NCBI GenBank assembly: GCA_964494505.1
Contig: CAZBRO010000013.1
Location: 1-64,000 of the forward strand
Origin: CAIYRG01 sp964494505
Lineage (GTDB): Bacteria > Pseudomonadota > Alphaproteobacteria > Micropepsales > Micropepsaceae
DNA length: 64,000 nt
Direction of reading: 5' to 3'
Below, one piece after another: positions 42,070 to 51,609 of this stretch. How positions within the stretch are numbered: the first letter of the stretch is position 1; each line of letters begins with the position of its first letter. The translations under genes and the position numbers were made by a program. The notes under the pieces are model-generated. The model searched no databases. It was not told where the DNA came from and saw only the letters and a list, made by a program, of their open reading frames with translations.

Positions 42070-42984
42070 CTATCGTCCGGGTTTTTCCGGCGGCACGCTC
42101 GCGACGATGGTCGCGTCGAGCTTCTCGTAATCCGAATAGCCGATGGTGTCGTAAAGTTCCTTACGGGTCTGCATGCGGCCGAGCATGTTATGCGTGCCCC
42201 CGTCGCACTTAATGGCGGCGTATAATTCCTCCTGCGCCTTGGCCGCTACCCGCATTGCGCTCGCGGGCCAGATCACCATTCTGTAGCCCATGGATTCGAA
42301 CTCGCCCGCGGTGAACACCGGCGTGCGGCCGAATTCGGTCATGTTCGCGAGCAGCGGCGCCTTCACGCGCGACGCGAATTCGCGGAACATATCGGCATTC
42401 GTCAGCGCCTCGGGGAAAATCGCGTCGGCGCCGGCATCCAGATACAGCTTCGCACGGGCCACCGCGCCCTCCATGCCTTCGGCGTCCGCGGCATCCGTCC
42501 GTGCGATGATGTAAAGATGGCGCCGCGCCTTCACCGCGGCCGCGATTTTCGCCGCCGCCTCGCGCGCATCCGCGAGTTTCTTGTCGTTGAGGTGGCCGCA
42601 TTTCTTGGGAAGCAACTGGTCCTCGATGTGGACGGCGGCTGCACCCGCATCCTCGAAGCTCCGCACCATGTGCATGACGTTCAGCGCCTCGCCATGGCCG
42701 GTGTCGCCGTCGACCAGCACGGGCAGCGCGCTCGCGCGCGCCACCTGGCGGATGAAGAAGCACACTTCCTCCACGGTGATGATGCCGAGGTCGGGCATTC
42801 CCATGGTGCCCGTCATGGCGCTCCCGCCCACATACAGCGCGTCAAAGCCGGCGCGTTTGGCCAACAGAGCCGCCATGCCGGTATGCGCGCCCGGGATTTG
42901 CAGGATTTGCGGCCGCGCCAGCAGCGCGCGAAAGCGTTCGCCCGCAAGGGCATTCGGCAGATCGGCGCCGACCAGGAACGGCAT
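42070..42984 (-). CDS. prpB: 2-methylisocitrate lyase
   Basis: 304 residues from the ATG at 42984, with GGAGG upstream. Isocitrate lyase superfamily: GAHTGMAALLAKRAGFDALYVGG, the metal Asp in LPVLVDGDTGHGEA, VHIEDQLLPKKCGHLNDKK with the KKCGH catalytic motif, and IARTDAADAEGM. It cleaves 2-methylisocitrate to pyruvate and succinate, the end of the methylcitrate cycle for propionyl-CoA. It is the last gene of the prpCDB group. Confidence 0.9.
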   Translation of the reverse strand: MPFLVGADLPNALAGERFRALLARPQILQIPGAHTGMAALLAKRAGFDALYVGGSAMTGTMGMPDLGIITVEEVCFFIRQVARASALPVLVDGDTGHGEALNVMHMVRSFEDAGAAAVHIEDQLLPKKCGHLNDKKLADAREAAAKIAAAVKARRHLYIIARTDAADAEGMEGAVARAKLYLDAGADAIFPEALTNADMFREFASRVKAPLLANMTEFGRTPVFTAGEFESMGYRMVIWPASAMRVAAKAQEELYAAIKCDGGTHNMLGRMQTRKELYDTIGYSDYEKLDATIVASVPPEKPGR

Positions 42985-43017
42985 GCAACCCTCCATCACT
43001 CGCGAAGATAAGACTTA

Positions 43018-44496
43018 CTAATTCAGAACGACCCAGACGTGCTTCTCCGTCGCGTAGAGATCGACGTAATGGCATACGCTCATTTCTTCGAGCTGCTCCT
43101 GATCCAGCGACGCCTCCAGAATGCGGTTCTGCTGATCGGCCCCGAACCGCCGCGCGAGATTGGTGCGGAATTTCTCGATCAGAAGAGGCATGCCCTCGGC
43201 GCGGCGGCGCCTATGCCCGATCGGATATTCGACGACCATTTCAGGCAGGCTCGTGCCGTCGTTGAACAGCACGGTCAATCCGTTGGCAATGGAGCGCTTG
43301 TCGGGATCGAGGTAATCGCGGCTGAGGCCCCGGTCCTCGACGCAAACCATCTTCTCCCGCAGCGCATCGATGCGCGGATCGGACGCGATATCGTCTTCAT
43401 AATCCCTTGCCGTCAGGCGGCCGAAGATCAGCGGCACCGCCACCATGTACTGGATGCAATGATCGCGGTCTGCCGGGTTCGCGAGTGGCCCCCTCTTGTC
43501 GATGATGCGCATCGCTGCCTGATGCGTGCGGATGGTGAGCCCGGCAATGTCTTCGGGCCGTTTGCCCATCGCCGCCATTTGCCCGTGCAAGGTCATTGCC
43601 GCCTCGACGGCGGTCTGGGCGTGGAATTCCGCCGGGTACGAAATCTTGAACAGGACGTTCTCCATGACATAGGAGCCGTAACTGCGCTGGAATTGGAACG
43701 GCTGTCCCTTGAACAGCACGTCATAAAAACCCCAGACCGGTGCGGTCAGCGCGGACGGGTAGCCCATCTCGCCCTTGGCCGTCATCAGCGCGAGACGCAC
43801 GCCGCGGCTGGTCGCATCGCCCGCGGCCCAGCTTTTGCGCGAGCCGGTGTTCGGCGCATGGCGATAGGTGCGCAAGGCCTGACCGTCCACGAACACCTGC
43901 GACAGCGCGTCGATGATCTGTCCGCGCGACAACCCCATGAGTTGCGAAACCACGGCCGCGGTCGCAAGCTTCACGAGCACCACATGGTCGAGCCCAACCT
44001 TGTTGAACGAATTTTCCAGTGCGATGACGCCCTGAATTTCATGCGCCTTGATCATGGCGGTGAGCACATCGCGCATGGAGAGCGGCGTGCGGCCCTCGGC
44101 CATGGCGTTGCGCGATAGCCAATCGGCCACCGCAAGTATGCCGCCGAGATTGTCGGACGGATGACCCCATTCCGCGGCGAGCCAGGTGTCGTTGAAATCG
44201 AGCCAGCGGATCATCGCGCCGATATTGAAGGCGGCCTGTACCGGATCGAGCTGATGGGAGGTGCCCGGCACTTTCGCGCCATAAGGTACGATCGTCCCAG
44301 GAACGATCGGCCCCAGCAATTTCGTGCAGGCCGGATATTCGAGCGCCTCCAGCCCGCAGCCGAGCGTATCGATCAGGCAATGCCGCGCGGTCTCGTAGGC
44401 AAGCGGGCTCTTGATTTCGTAATCGAGAACGTAATCGGCGATGCCGGCCAGCACGGAATCGGGGGAGGGCCGCATCCCTTCGAACTTGGTGGTCAT
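43018..44496 (-). CDS. prpD: 2-methylcitrate dehydratase
   Basis: 492 residues. MmgE/PrpD family: LADYVLDYEI-like N terminus, TARHCLIDTLGCGLEALEYP, AFNIGAMIRWLDFNDTWLAAEWGHPSDNLGGILAVAD (active-site DFNDT and GHPSDN), and ISYPAEFHAQTAVEAA. It dehydrates 2-methylcitrate. The ATG at 44496 shares one base with the prpC stop (TGATG), showing translational coupling. A longer frame to 44724 overlaps prpC and is not credible. The iron-sulphur AcnD is not present, consistent with use of PrpD. Confidence 0.93.
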   Translation of the reverse strand: MTTKFEGMRPSPDSVLAGIADYVLDYEIKSPLAYETARHCLIDTLGCGLEALEYPACTKLLGPIVPGTIVPYGAKVPGTSHQLDPVQAAFNIGAMIRWLDFNDTWLAAEWGHPSDNLGGILAVADWLSRNAMAEGRTPLSMRDVLTAMIKAHEIQGVIALENSFNKVGLDHVVLVKLATAAVVSQLMGLSRGQIIDALSQVFVDGQALRTYRHAPNTGSRKSWAAGDATSRGVRLALMTAKGEMGYPSALTAPVWGFYDVLFKGQPFQFQRSYGSYVMENVLFKISYPAEFHAQTAVEAAMTLHGQMAAMGKRPEDIAGLTIRTHQAAMRIIDKRGPLANPADRDHCIQYMVAVPLIFGRLTARDYEDDIASDPRIDALREKMVCVEDRGLSRDYLDPDKRSIANGLTVLFNDGTSLPEMVVEYPIGHRRRRAEGMPLLIEKFRTNLARRFGADQQNRILEASLDQEQLEEMSVCHYVDLYATEKHVWVVLN

Positions 44497-45647
44497 CAGG
44501 CGCGCTCGTTGAGCGGCACGAACGGCCGGTTCTCGGGGCCGATGTAATTGGCCGATGGGCGTATGATCTTGTTGTCGAGGCGCTGCTCGATGATATGCGC
44601 GCTCCAGCCCGAGGTGCGCGACACGACGAACAAAGGCGTGAACATCGCGGTCGGCCAACCCATCAAATGATAGGAGATCGCGCTGTACCAATCGAGATTG
44701 GCGAACATCCTCTTCGCGTCCCACATCACGTTTTCGATCCGCTCGGCGACATCGAACATGGCCATGGAGCCTGCCTCGCGCGACAACGACCTCGCCACCT
44801 CCTTGATGATGCGGTTGCGCGGATCGGCGACCGTATAGACCGGGTGGCCGAAGCCGATGATCACCTCCTTGGCGGCGACGCGTTTTCGGATGTCGGCTTC
44901 GGCTTCATCCGGCGTCGCATACCGGCTCTGAACCTCGAAGGAGAACTCGTTGGCCCCCCCGTGCTTGGGCCCGCGCAGCGCACCGATGCCCCCGTCGATG
45001 CAGGAATAGAAATCCGAGCCCGTACCTGCGATCACCCGGGTGGCGAAGGTGGACGCGTTGAACTCATGCTCCGCATACAGAATGAGGGAGGTGTGCATCG
45101 CCCGGACCCATGTCGCGCTCGGCGGCCGCCCATGGAGGAGATGGAGCAGATGGCCCCCGATGGAATCGTCGCCGGTCTCGACCTCGATGCGCTTTCCGTT
45201 GTTCGCGTAATGATGCCAATGGAGCAGCATCGAACCCAACGAGGCCATCAGCCGGTCGGCGATGTCGCGCGCACCTGCGACATTGTGGTCGTCTTTCTCG
45301 GGCGCCACACAGCCGAGCGCGGAGACGCCGGTGCGCATCACGTCCATGGGGTGGGCGGAAGCCGGTAGCGCCTCCAGCACTGTCCTCACGCTCGCGGGGA
45401 TGCCCCGAATCTCGCTGAGCTTCGTCTTGTACGCCGCAAGCTCGGCCGCATTCGGCAGCCGTTCATGCACCAGCAGATGCGCGATCTCTTCGAACTCGCA
45501 CTTCTCCGCCACGTCCAGAATGTCGTAGCCGCGGTAATGCAGGTCGTTGCCGGTGCGCCCCACGGTCGAAAGCGCGGTATTGCCGGCGACTACGCCGGAG
45601 AGGGCAACCGATTTCTTGGGTTTGAACCCGGGCGCGTTGTCGCTCAC
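44496..45647 (-). CDS. prpC: 2-methylcitrate synthase/citrate synthase
   Basis: 383 residues from a GTG. Citrate synthase fold of the short bacterial type: LSGVVAGNTALSTVGRTGNDLHYRGYDI, HEFNASTFATRVIAGTGSD with catalytic His, GPKHGGANE with the second His, IIGFGHPVYTVADPRN with the third, and GWSAHIIEQR near the end. It joins propionyl-CoA to oxaloacetate. Context (prpD, prpB) supports the methylcitrate rather than TCA role. No propionate regulator or PrpE is seen in this window. Confidence 0.92.
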   Translation of the reverse strand: MSDNAPGFKPKKSVALSGVVAGNTALSTVGRTGNDLHYRGYDILDVAEKCEFEEIAHLLVHERLPNAAELAAYKTKLSEIRGIPASVRTVLEALPASAHPMDVMRTGVSALGCVAPEKDDHNVAGARDIADRLMASLGSMLLHWHHYANNGKRIEVETGDDSIGGHLLHLLHGRPPSATWVRAMHTSLILYAEHEFNASTFATRVIAGTGSDFYSCIDGGIGALRGPKHGGANEFSFEVQSRYATPDEAEADIRKRVAAKEVIIGFGHPVYTVADPRNRIIKEVARSLSREAGSMAMFDVAERIENVMWDAKRMFANLDWYSAISYHLMGWPTAMFTPLFVVSRTSGWSAHIIEQRLDNKIIRPSANYIGPENRPFVPLNERA

Positions 45648-45868
45648 GCTGATCTTCCGGAAATAGGGGCTAGGGGCCGGCGATCATAGGGAGGCGGCGC
45701 GGATTATCCAAGCGCGAGGTTTTGAAGCCCAAGCCGCTGATTTGGCTTATATTCTTGGCGGTCTTCGCTCACATTGCAGGGAACGCCGGGAAACCCCTTC
45801 TTGCCGGGGCGTGAGCCATCCGGTACCAGGATTTGCGTTCCAACGCCCTTTGGCCGAGTCGTTTGTAC

Positions 45869-47017
45869 ATGCCTCAGATCGCTTCCCTTCCCCAGCGTCA
45901 CGCGAATGCCGCGCGCATCCGGAGCGAAGCGGTCGCGCCTGAGCTCTCCGTTGTCATCCCTACCTTCAAGGAGAGCGGCAATGTCGCCCCTTTGGTGCAG
46001 CGGCTGGACGACGCCCTTGCCGGGGTCGCCTGGGAAGCCATCTTTGTCGACGACGATTCGCCGGACGGCACGGCGGACACCGTAAAGACCATCGCCGCGG
46101 AGGACCCCCGCGTGCGGTGCCTGCGCCGCGTCAGCCGGCGGGGGCTTGCCGGTGCCTGCATCGAAGGCGTGCTGTCGTCGAGCGCACCCTATGTCGCCGT
46201 CATGGATGCCGACCTGCAGCATGACGAGAAGCTGCTGCCCAAGATGTTCGCGATCCTGAAACGCGGCGAGAGCGATATGGTCGTGGGCAGCCGCTATGTC
46301 GATGGCGGAAATTCCGACGTGTTCAGCAGGCACCGCAGCTTTATCAGCCGCTTCGCCACCGCGCTCGCCAGGCGCGTGACGGGCGTCGAGCTGCACGATC
46401 CGATGAGCGGCTTCTTCATGATGCGCCGCGATCGTTTCGATCCGCTGGCGCCCAAGCTGGCGACGCACGGGTTCAAGATTCTGCTCGACATCGTGATCAC
46501 CGCCAAAGGCGGCCTGCGCATCGTCGAGGAACCCTATGTCTTTGCCGCGCGCACCCATGGCGAATCCAAGCTGAACGCGCAGGTGGGGCTCGATTTTATC
46601 GGTCTGCTGATTGCAAAGATGACAGGCGGCATCGTCACGCCGCGGTTCCTTTCCTTCGCACTGGTCGGCACCACGGGCCTCGGCGTGCATCTGGTGACGC
46701 TCAAATTGGCGCTTACGGAATTGGGTTTCGCCTTCCCGGAGGCGCAGACCATGGCCACCTTTGTCGCGATGACCGGCAATTTCATTCTCAACAACCATCT
46801 CACCTACCGCGACAGGCATCTCTCGGGTTTGCGTTTCGTCAGAGGATTGCTCGGATTTTACGCGGTGAGTGCGGTGGGGGCGCTGACCAATGTGGGAATG
46901 GCGTCCTGGCTTTATGCGCATCAGCCGGTGTGGTGGCTCGCCGGGGCTGCGGGCGCGGTCATGGGCGCGGTGTGGAACTACTCCATGTCCTCGCTCATCG
47001 TGTGGCGCGTGAGGTGA
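45869..47017 (+). CDS. family 2 glycosyltransferase fused to a GtrA-like membrane domain
   Basis: 382 residues from the ATG at 45869. The catalytic part (about 24-240) is dolichyl-phosphate-mannose-synthase-like: LSVVIPTFKESGNV, FVDDDSPDGTADT, YVAVMDADLQHD (DxD type), VVGSRYVDGG and DPMSGFFMMRR. The C-terminal part has four membrane helices with FLSFALVGTTGLGVHL and FILNNHLTYRDR, the GtrA domain. It likely makes polyprenyl-phosphate sugar and flips it for the next gene's ArnT-like transferase. The stop overlaps the next start (GTGA). Confidence 0.88.
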   Translation: MPQIASLPQRHANAARIRSEAVAPELSVVIPTFKESGNVAPLVQRLDDALAGVAWEAIFVDDDSPDGTADTVKTIAAEDPRVRCLRRVSRRGLAGACIEGVLSSSAPYVAVMDADLQHDEKLLPKMFAILKRGESDMVVGSRYVDGGNSDVFSRHRSFISRFATALARRVTGVELHDPMSGFFMMRRDRFDPLAPKLATHGFKILLDIVITAKGGLRIVEEPYVFAARTHGESKLNAQVGLDFIGLLIAKMTGGIVTPRFLSFALVGTTGLGVHLVTLKLALTELGFAFPEAQTMATFVAMTGNFILNNHLTYRDRHLSGLRFVRGLLGFYAVSAVGALTNVGMASWLYAHQPVWWLAGAAGAVMGAVWNYSMSSLIVWRVR

Positions 47018-48555
47018 TCTTCGCGTCCAAGGCGTCGTCCCTGCGCACGCTTGCGCTTGCCGTCATCGCCATCGTCGTCATTCGCGGGATCGTCGCGGCG
47101 CTCACGCCCATTTCGTTCGACGAAGCCTATTACTGGCTGTGGTCGAAGCATCTGGCGGCAGGCTATTACGATCATCCCCCGATGGTGGCGTTCGTCATTC
47201 GCGCCGGCAGCGCGCTGTTCGGCGACACCAGCATCGGCGTGCGTGCAGTGGCGTGGCTTTTGTCCGTTGTGGCGACATGGGCTGTGTGGCGCACGGGCGC
47301 GGTGCTCTTGGGCAGCGAACATGGAGCGGCGCTCGCGGCATTGTTCTTCAATCTCATGCCGATGATCGGTGTTGAGTCCCTCGTTGCGACCCCGGATTCC
47401 CCGGAAATCGCGGCCTCTGCGTTCGTTCTCTTGGCGCTCGCGAAGATTTCCGAGACCGGCCGCGGCTCCTGGTGGATCGCGGTAGGTGTCGCCGCAGGGT
47501 TCGCACTGCTGTCGAAATATACGGCGTTCTTCCTCGGCGCCGGCATTCTCGTGTGGCTCGCCATTGTACCCAAGGAGCGCCGCTGGTTCCTCTCCATCTG
47601 GCCTTACCTTGGCGCTGCGATTGCGCTTCTGATGTTCCTTCCCGTGGTGCTGTGGAACGCCGGGCACGACTGGATTTCATTCGCACTGCAATTCGGCCGA
47701 ACCGGCGCAGGGGGAGGGTTCACCTTGCGCTATCTCGGTGAATTCCTGGCCGCGCAACTGGCGCTCGCCACACCCTTTATCGCCATTCTCGGGGTCGCCG
47801 GTATCCTCGCCGCTTTCCGCGGAGGCGAGAGGATGCGCGGGCCCCTGATGCTGCCCGTCTCGATGATCCTGCCGGCCGCGGTCTATTTTCTCTGGCATTC
47901 GCTGCATGACCGCGTGCAGGGGAATTGGCCGTCCTTTCTCTACCCGGCCTTCGCGATTGTCGCAGCCGCCGCGTGTCTGAAGATCGCGGCCGGCGAGGGC
48001 GGCCGTGCGATGCGCATTTCGCGCATCCTTGCTTCGCCCGTTGCGGCCGTCATGATCGTGGCGATCTATGCTCAGGCGCTGTTTGGATTCGTTCCGATCG
48101 TCCGCGAGCCGGTGTCACGGCTGATCGCTGTCGGCATGGGCCGCGTCGTGGGCGACATCGAGACGTTGCGCGCGCAGAACCATGCCGCAGGCATCCTGAC
48201 GACGAGCTACACGCTCACCGGCTGGTTCAGCTTTTACATTCCGGCCCATCCGCCCGTGGTGCAGATCAACGAGCGTTACCGCTATCTCGACCAGCCCGCG
48301 CCGTCGCCAAGTCTATTCCAGGGCACGCTCCTCTACATCACGGAGCTACGGAACGATCAGGCGTCGCTCCTGACGACGCGGTTCGCACATGTCACGCCGC
48401 TTGCCCATATCGCGCGCTATCGGAGCGGCGCCACGATCGACGAATACGCTGTCTACGCCGTAAGCGGGCCGATGGGTGATCCGCTGGATGCAATTTCGCC
48501 GAGGGTAGCGGGGCCGCGCCGCCATCCGCCGTCTCCGGCGGCACCTCGCCCGTAA
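47014..48555 (+). CDS. ArnT/PMT-like (GT39/GT83) membrane glycosyltransferase
   Basis: 513 residues from the GTG at 47014, overlapping the preceding stop by 4 bases. About 11-12 membrane helices. The first loop has PISFDEAYYWLWSKHLAAGYYDHPP with the catalytic acidic pair DEAYY and the DHPP motif of this family. ATPDSPEIAASAFVL and LHDRVQGNWPSFLYPA are also typical. The C-terminal periplasmic domain spans about 380-513. It transfers a sugar from polyprenyl phosphate to lipid A, a glycan or a protein. It works with the upstream polyprenyl-phosphate sugar synthase. Confidence 0.88.
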   Translation: MIFASKASSLRTLALAVIAIVVIRGIVAALTPISFDEAYYWLWSKHLAAGYYDHPPMVAFVIRAGSALFGDTSIGVRAVAWLLSVVATWAVWRTGAVLLGSEHGAALAALFFNLMPMIGVESLVATPDSPEIAASAFVLLALAKISETGRGSWWIAVGVAAGFALLSKYTAFFLGAGILVWLAIVPKERRWFLSIWPYLGAAIALLMFLPVVLWNAGHDWISFALQFGRTGAGGGFTLRYLGEFLAAQLALATPFIAILGVAGILAAFRGGERMRGPLMLPVSMILPAAVYFLWHSLHDRVQGNWPSFLYPAFAIVAAAACLKIAAGEGGRAMRISRILASPVAAVMIVAIYAQALFGFVPIVREPVSRLIAVGMGRVVGDIETLRAQNHAAGILTTSYTLTGWFSFYIPAHPPVVQINERYRYLDQPAPSPSLFQGTLLYITELRNDQASLLTTRFAHVTPLAHIARYRSGATIDEYAVYAVSGPMGDPLDAISPRVAGPRRHPPSPAAPRP

Positions 48556-48566
48556 ATCGGGGAAGA

Positions 48567-49790
48567 TCAGGGCAAATAGAACTTCGCGCTGAACTGAAGC
48601 TGATTCTCGACGGCCTTCGGGTTCAGTCCATCCTGCGTGCGCTGGTTGCGCGTGCTGTCGACCCGGATCGCTTCGGCGGTCAGCCTCAGCCAATCGTAGG
48701 GAAGATAATTCACCGCGAACGTGAGCGCATTGCCATGCTCGCTGTTGTTGTTCGGGAAAGGCCGCTTCTCATCGGTGGAGAACACGTCCGCCCGCGCCGC
48801 GATGCGCCAATCCTCGCTCAAGGTCCATCCGGCGAGCAGATAGGCCGACTTGAAATGCGTGTCGCTGAAGAAGAACGCGCTCGGCACGATCAGCGTACGC
48901 CCTGTCATGCCCTGCGCCATCAATGTGAGGTCGCCGAATTGCATCCGCGCGCCGGCGTCCCAGAAATCGGTGCGCCAGGCGATGGTGTTGAGCTTCACCG
49001 CGGCCGGATTTGCCTCGTTGTTGTAATAGATCAGATTGAAGAAGCCCAACCCGGCCTCGTCCCAGGACGCAGCCGCGTACCAACCGGGGCGTCCGTCGAT
49101 TTCCAGTGCCTCATAGGTGGAGAGCGGCTCGGGAACATGCAGCGCATAGGCGATCACGTCAGGCTCGCGCGGGCGGTCGATCAGTCCGGTCACGCGGTCA
49201 TGCAGCGCCCAGCCGCGGTCGGCGACAAGCACGCCCGCCGGATCGTTCCAGCCGAAGACCGAGGCCATCGCCGTGATGGTGCGCTGTTCACTGCGCCATT
49301 CGAGATCGCCTTCCGCGCCGATGGTGCGCAGCTCTTCGCCGACCCAGGTGTTGATCGCCGAGGGCGTCAGCGTCCACGGGCTGGTCCAGCCGATTTCGGT
49401 GTTTTCGAGCGATATCGGAGGAAAGAAGGCGCCTGCTTTCACCGACCAGCGGAAGGCCGTGGTCGATACCGGCCGGTAGCGTACATAGGCTTCGAGAAAA
49501 TCGATGAACGTCCGCTGCTTGGGCTCAATGCGCGCGACGGCGAGCGCCATCAGCTCCGGCGTGATCAGCACGACACCCTGGCCCACCGCTTCGGCCAGAC
49601 GGAAATCGGGACTGCTGTCGTCCGATCCGTAGCGGAGCTTCCCCAAACCGCCGTCGGTCCAGGATTCCTGGTTCGACGGCACAATCAGCCGGAGATCGGC
49701 GTAGCCGTCGAAATGGAAATCGACCGCCGAGGCCGGTGAAGACAGCGCGAGAAAAAAGAGCGTTGCGAGGAGTTTGCGCATGGTCGTCAC
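48567..49790 (-). CDS. outer-membrane beta-barrel protein
   Basis: 407 residues from the GTG at 49790 that overlaps the kinase stop (ATG at 49781 is also possible). A signal peptide ends SPASA-VDF. The mature chain is all alternating beta strands (FHFDGYADLRLIV, FRWSVKAGAFFPP, MQFGDLTLMAQGM, WRIAARADVFSTD) and ends with the aromatic-type strand QLQFSAKFYLP, as in barrel proteins recognised by the BAM complex. Likely a porin or surface barrel. It closes a three-gene operon with a histidine kinase and a cupredoxin. Confidence 0.72.
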   Translation of the reverse strand: MTTMRKLLATLFFLALSSPASAVDFHFDGYADLRLIVPSNQESWTDGGLGKLRYGSDDSSPDFRLAEAVGQGVVLITPELMALAVARIEPKQRTFIDFLEAYVRYRPVSTTAFRWSVKAGAFFPPISLENTEIGWTSPWTLTPSAINTWVGEELRTIGAEGDLEWRSEQRTITAMASVFGWNDPAGVLVADRGWALHDRVTGLIDRPREPDVIAYALHVPEPLSTYEALEIDGRPGWYAAASWDEAGLGFFNLIYYNNEANPAAVKLNTIAWRTDFWDAGARMQFGDLTLMAQGMTGRTLIVPSAFFFSDTHFKSAYLLAGWTLSEDWRIAARADVFSTDEKRPFPNNNSEHGNALTFAVNYLPYDWLRLTAEAIRVDSTRNQRTQDGLNPKAVENQLQFSAKFYLP

Positions 49791-51604
49791 GCCGCGTTCG
49801 TCATGGCCGCATCCGCGGCAAGGGGCAGCTCGATAATCACGGTGGTGCCCAAGCCTTGCTTGCTCTCGATTGTCAGCGAGCCGCCGTGCAATTCGACGAT
49901 GGTCTTGGCGAATGGAAGCCCGAGCCCCGCGCCTTGATGCACGGCGTCAAACGCCGCTCTCCTGCGGTGGAATGGACGGACCACCAGCGGCAGATCCTCG
50001 GGGCGGATGCCGACGCCGGTGTCCTTGACAACGATGGTCAAGACTTCTCCGGCGCAATGGCCTGAAACGCTGACAACCCCGTTCTTGGGCGTGAACTTGA
50101 TCGCGTTGTGGATGATGTTGGTGATGCTCTGCTGGAGTTTGCCGCCGTCCGCATCGATCGGCGGCCATTGGGCCATGTCGGCTTCCACATCGAGCCTGAT
50201 GCTCGCCTTCGCCGCCAGCGGCGCGATTGTCTCCAGACTCGCCGACAACAAACCGCCGGGTTTCAAATGCTGCCGTGCCAGCGTCAGCTTGCCGGACTCG
50301 GCTTCCGAAAGGTCCAGCATCGCTTCGACCTGTACCAACAGATGGCGCCCGCTGTCGAAGACATGGCGCGCGTATTCGACATAGCGCCCGACGCCGATGG
50401 GGCCGAGCAACTGGCTATGGATCATCTCCGAGAAGCCGATCACCGCATTCAAGGGCGTGCGCAGCTCGTGGCTGATGTTGGAAAGGAATTGCGATTTCGC
50501 CTCGTTTGCCTTCACCGCTTCGTTGCGTGCAAGTTCGAGCGATGCGACCGCGCCTTTGAGTGCGTCTTCGCGTTCGGCGATGGACCGGGTCATATGGCCC
50601 AAGGCAGAGGACAACTCGCCGATTTCGTCGTGGCGGCCGGTTGCGGCCAATGGGGCATAGTCGCCTCTGGCGATGCGGCGTGCGGCCAGCGCAAGGCTCT
50701 CCAACGGCCGCGACACGCTATGGGCGATCACCCACGCGCCGGCGAGGGCCACGAGCAGGCCCGCGAACAGCACCAGCAGCATGGGCGTGATCACGGAGCG
50801 GTATGCGCTCAGCGCCTGCTCCAGGGGATAGTCCAGAACCGCGACGACGGGCTGGCTCTTTTCCGAGGTATCGAGCCTGGCCATCATCGCGAGATGATCG
50901 TTTTGCTGTTCGCTCGCCACGACCGCGCCTTTGACGGTCAGTTCCTTGGGCGACACGAGCTGCACGGTCGGCAAATAGCCCGCCGTCTTGGAGACAAGCG
51001 CCCAGGCGCCTTTCGCATCGACCGTTGCCAAAGCGAGCGACTGGGGAATGGATGAAAGGCTGCTCAGCTTCTCGAGCAGGGCATCGTCGATCGGAACGCA
51101 GGCCGCGATGAACGCGATGGGGACAGGCGCCTTCACCGGTACGACCACGATCCAATAGATCGCGCCGTCCAGCACCGCGAGCGAGGTACCCTGATCGCTC
51201 GTACCGGCCGTTTCAATCAGGTCAGAAAAGGGAAACATGGTTCCCGCCGCGCTGTCGCTGGCGGTATCGGTGGTGATCTTGCCGTCCAGCCCCACCAGCA
51301 TCATGCGGGTCGCCCCGACGCGGTTGCCGTGATTGCGCAGGGCGGAAAGCGCGGTGTTACGGTCGTTCTCGGCTACGGCTTTGCGCAGCGCGTAATCGAG
51401 CGAGAGGACTTCGACATCGTCGCTGACCCGTTCGGACAATACGTTGAGCTGGCGCATGAACACGGACGCCGTCGCGCGAAGCTGGCTTTTGCCCTGTTCG
51501 ACCAGATTGCTGCGAATGACGCTGTAGGCGAAGAATGCGGTAAACCCCTGCACGCCGATCAGTGTGGCGATCAAAAACAAAATCAGGCGCTTACGAAAGC
51601 TCAT
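49787..51604 (-). CDS. membrane sensor histidine kinase (HAMP-HisKA-HATPase)
   Basis: 605 residues. TM1 at about 7-29, a periplasmic sensor domain of roughly 240 residues, TM2 near 270-292, HAMP (HSVSRPLESLALAARRIARGDY), a short coiled coil, HisKA with SHELRTP (His379), and an ATPase domain with NIIHNAIKFTP (N box), DTGVGIRPEDL (G1) and GAGLGLPFAKTIV (G2). It overlaps the barrel gene by 4 bases and follows the cupredoxin by 5. No response regulator is beside it, so its partner is elsewhere. The sensed signal may relate to copper or the cupredoxin; that is inference. Confidence 0.92.
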   Translation of the reverse strand: MSFRKRLILFLIATLIGVQGFTAFFAYSVIRSNLVEQGKSQLRATASVFMRQLNVLSERVSDDVEVLSLDYALRKAVAENDRNTALSALRNHGNRVGATRMMLVGLDGKITTDTASDSAAGTMFPFSDLIETAGTSDQGTSLAVLDGAIYWIVVVPVKAPVPIAFIAACVPIDDALLEKLSSLSSIPQSLALATVDAKGAWALVSKTAGYLPTVQLVSPKELTVKGAVVASEQQNDHLAMMARLDTSEKSQPVVAVLDYPLEQALSAYRSVITPMLLVLFAGLLVALAGAWVIAHSVSRPLESLALAARRIARGDYAPLAATGRHDEIGELSSALGHMTRSIAEREDALKGAVASLELARNEAVKANEAKSQFLSNISHELRTPLNAVIGFSEMIHSQLLGPIGVGRYVEYARHVFDSGRHLLVQVEAMLDLSEAESGKLTLARQHLKPGGLLSASLETIAPLAAKASIRLDVEADMAQWPPIDADGGKLQQSITNIIHNAIKFTPKNGVVSVSGHCAGEVLTIVVKDTGVGIRPEDLPLVVRPFHRRRAAFDAVHQGAGLGLPFAKTIVELHGGSLTIESKQGLGTTVIIELPLAADAAMTNAA

Positions 51605-51609
51605 GGAAC

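Noticed and set aside
44497..44724. N-terminal extension of prpD
   Set aside because: It lies within prpC in another frame and the normal PrpD start at 44496 fits the family.
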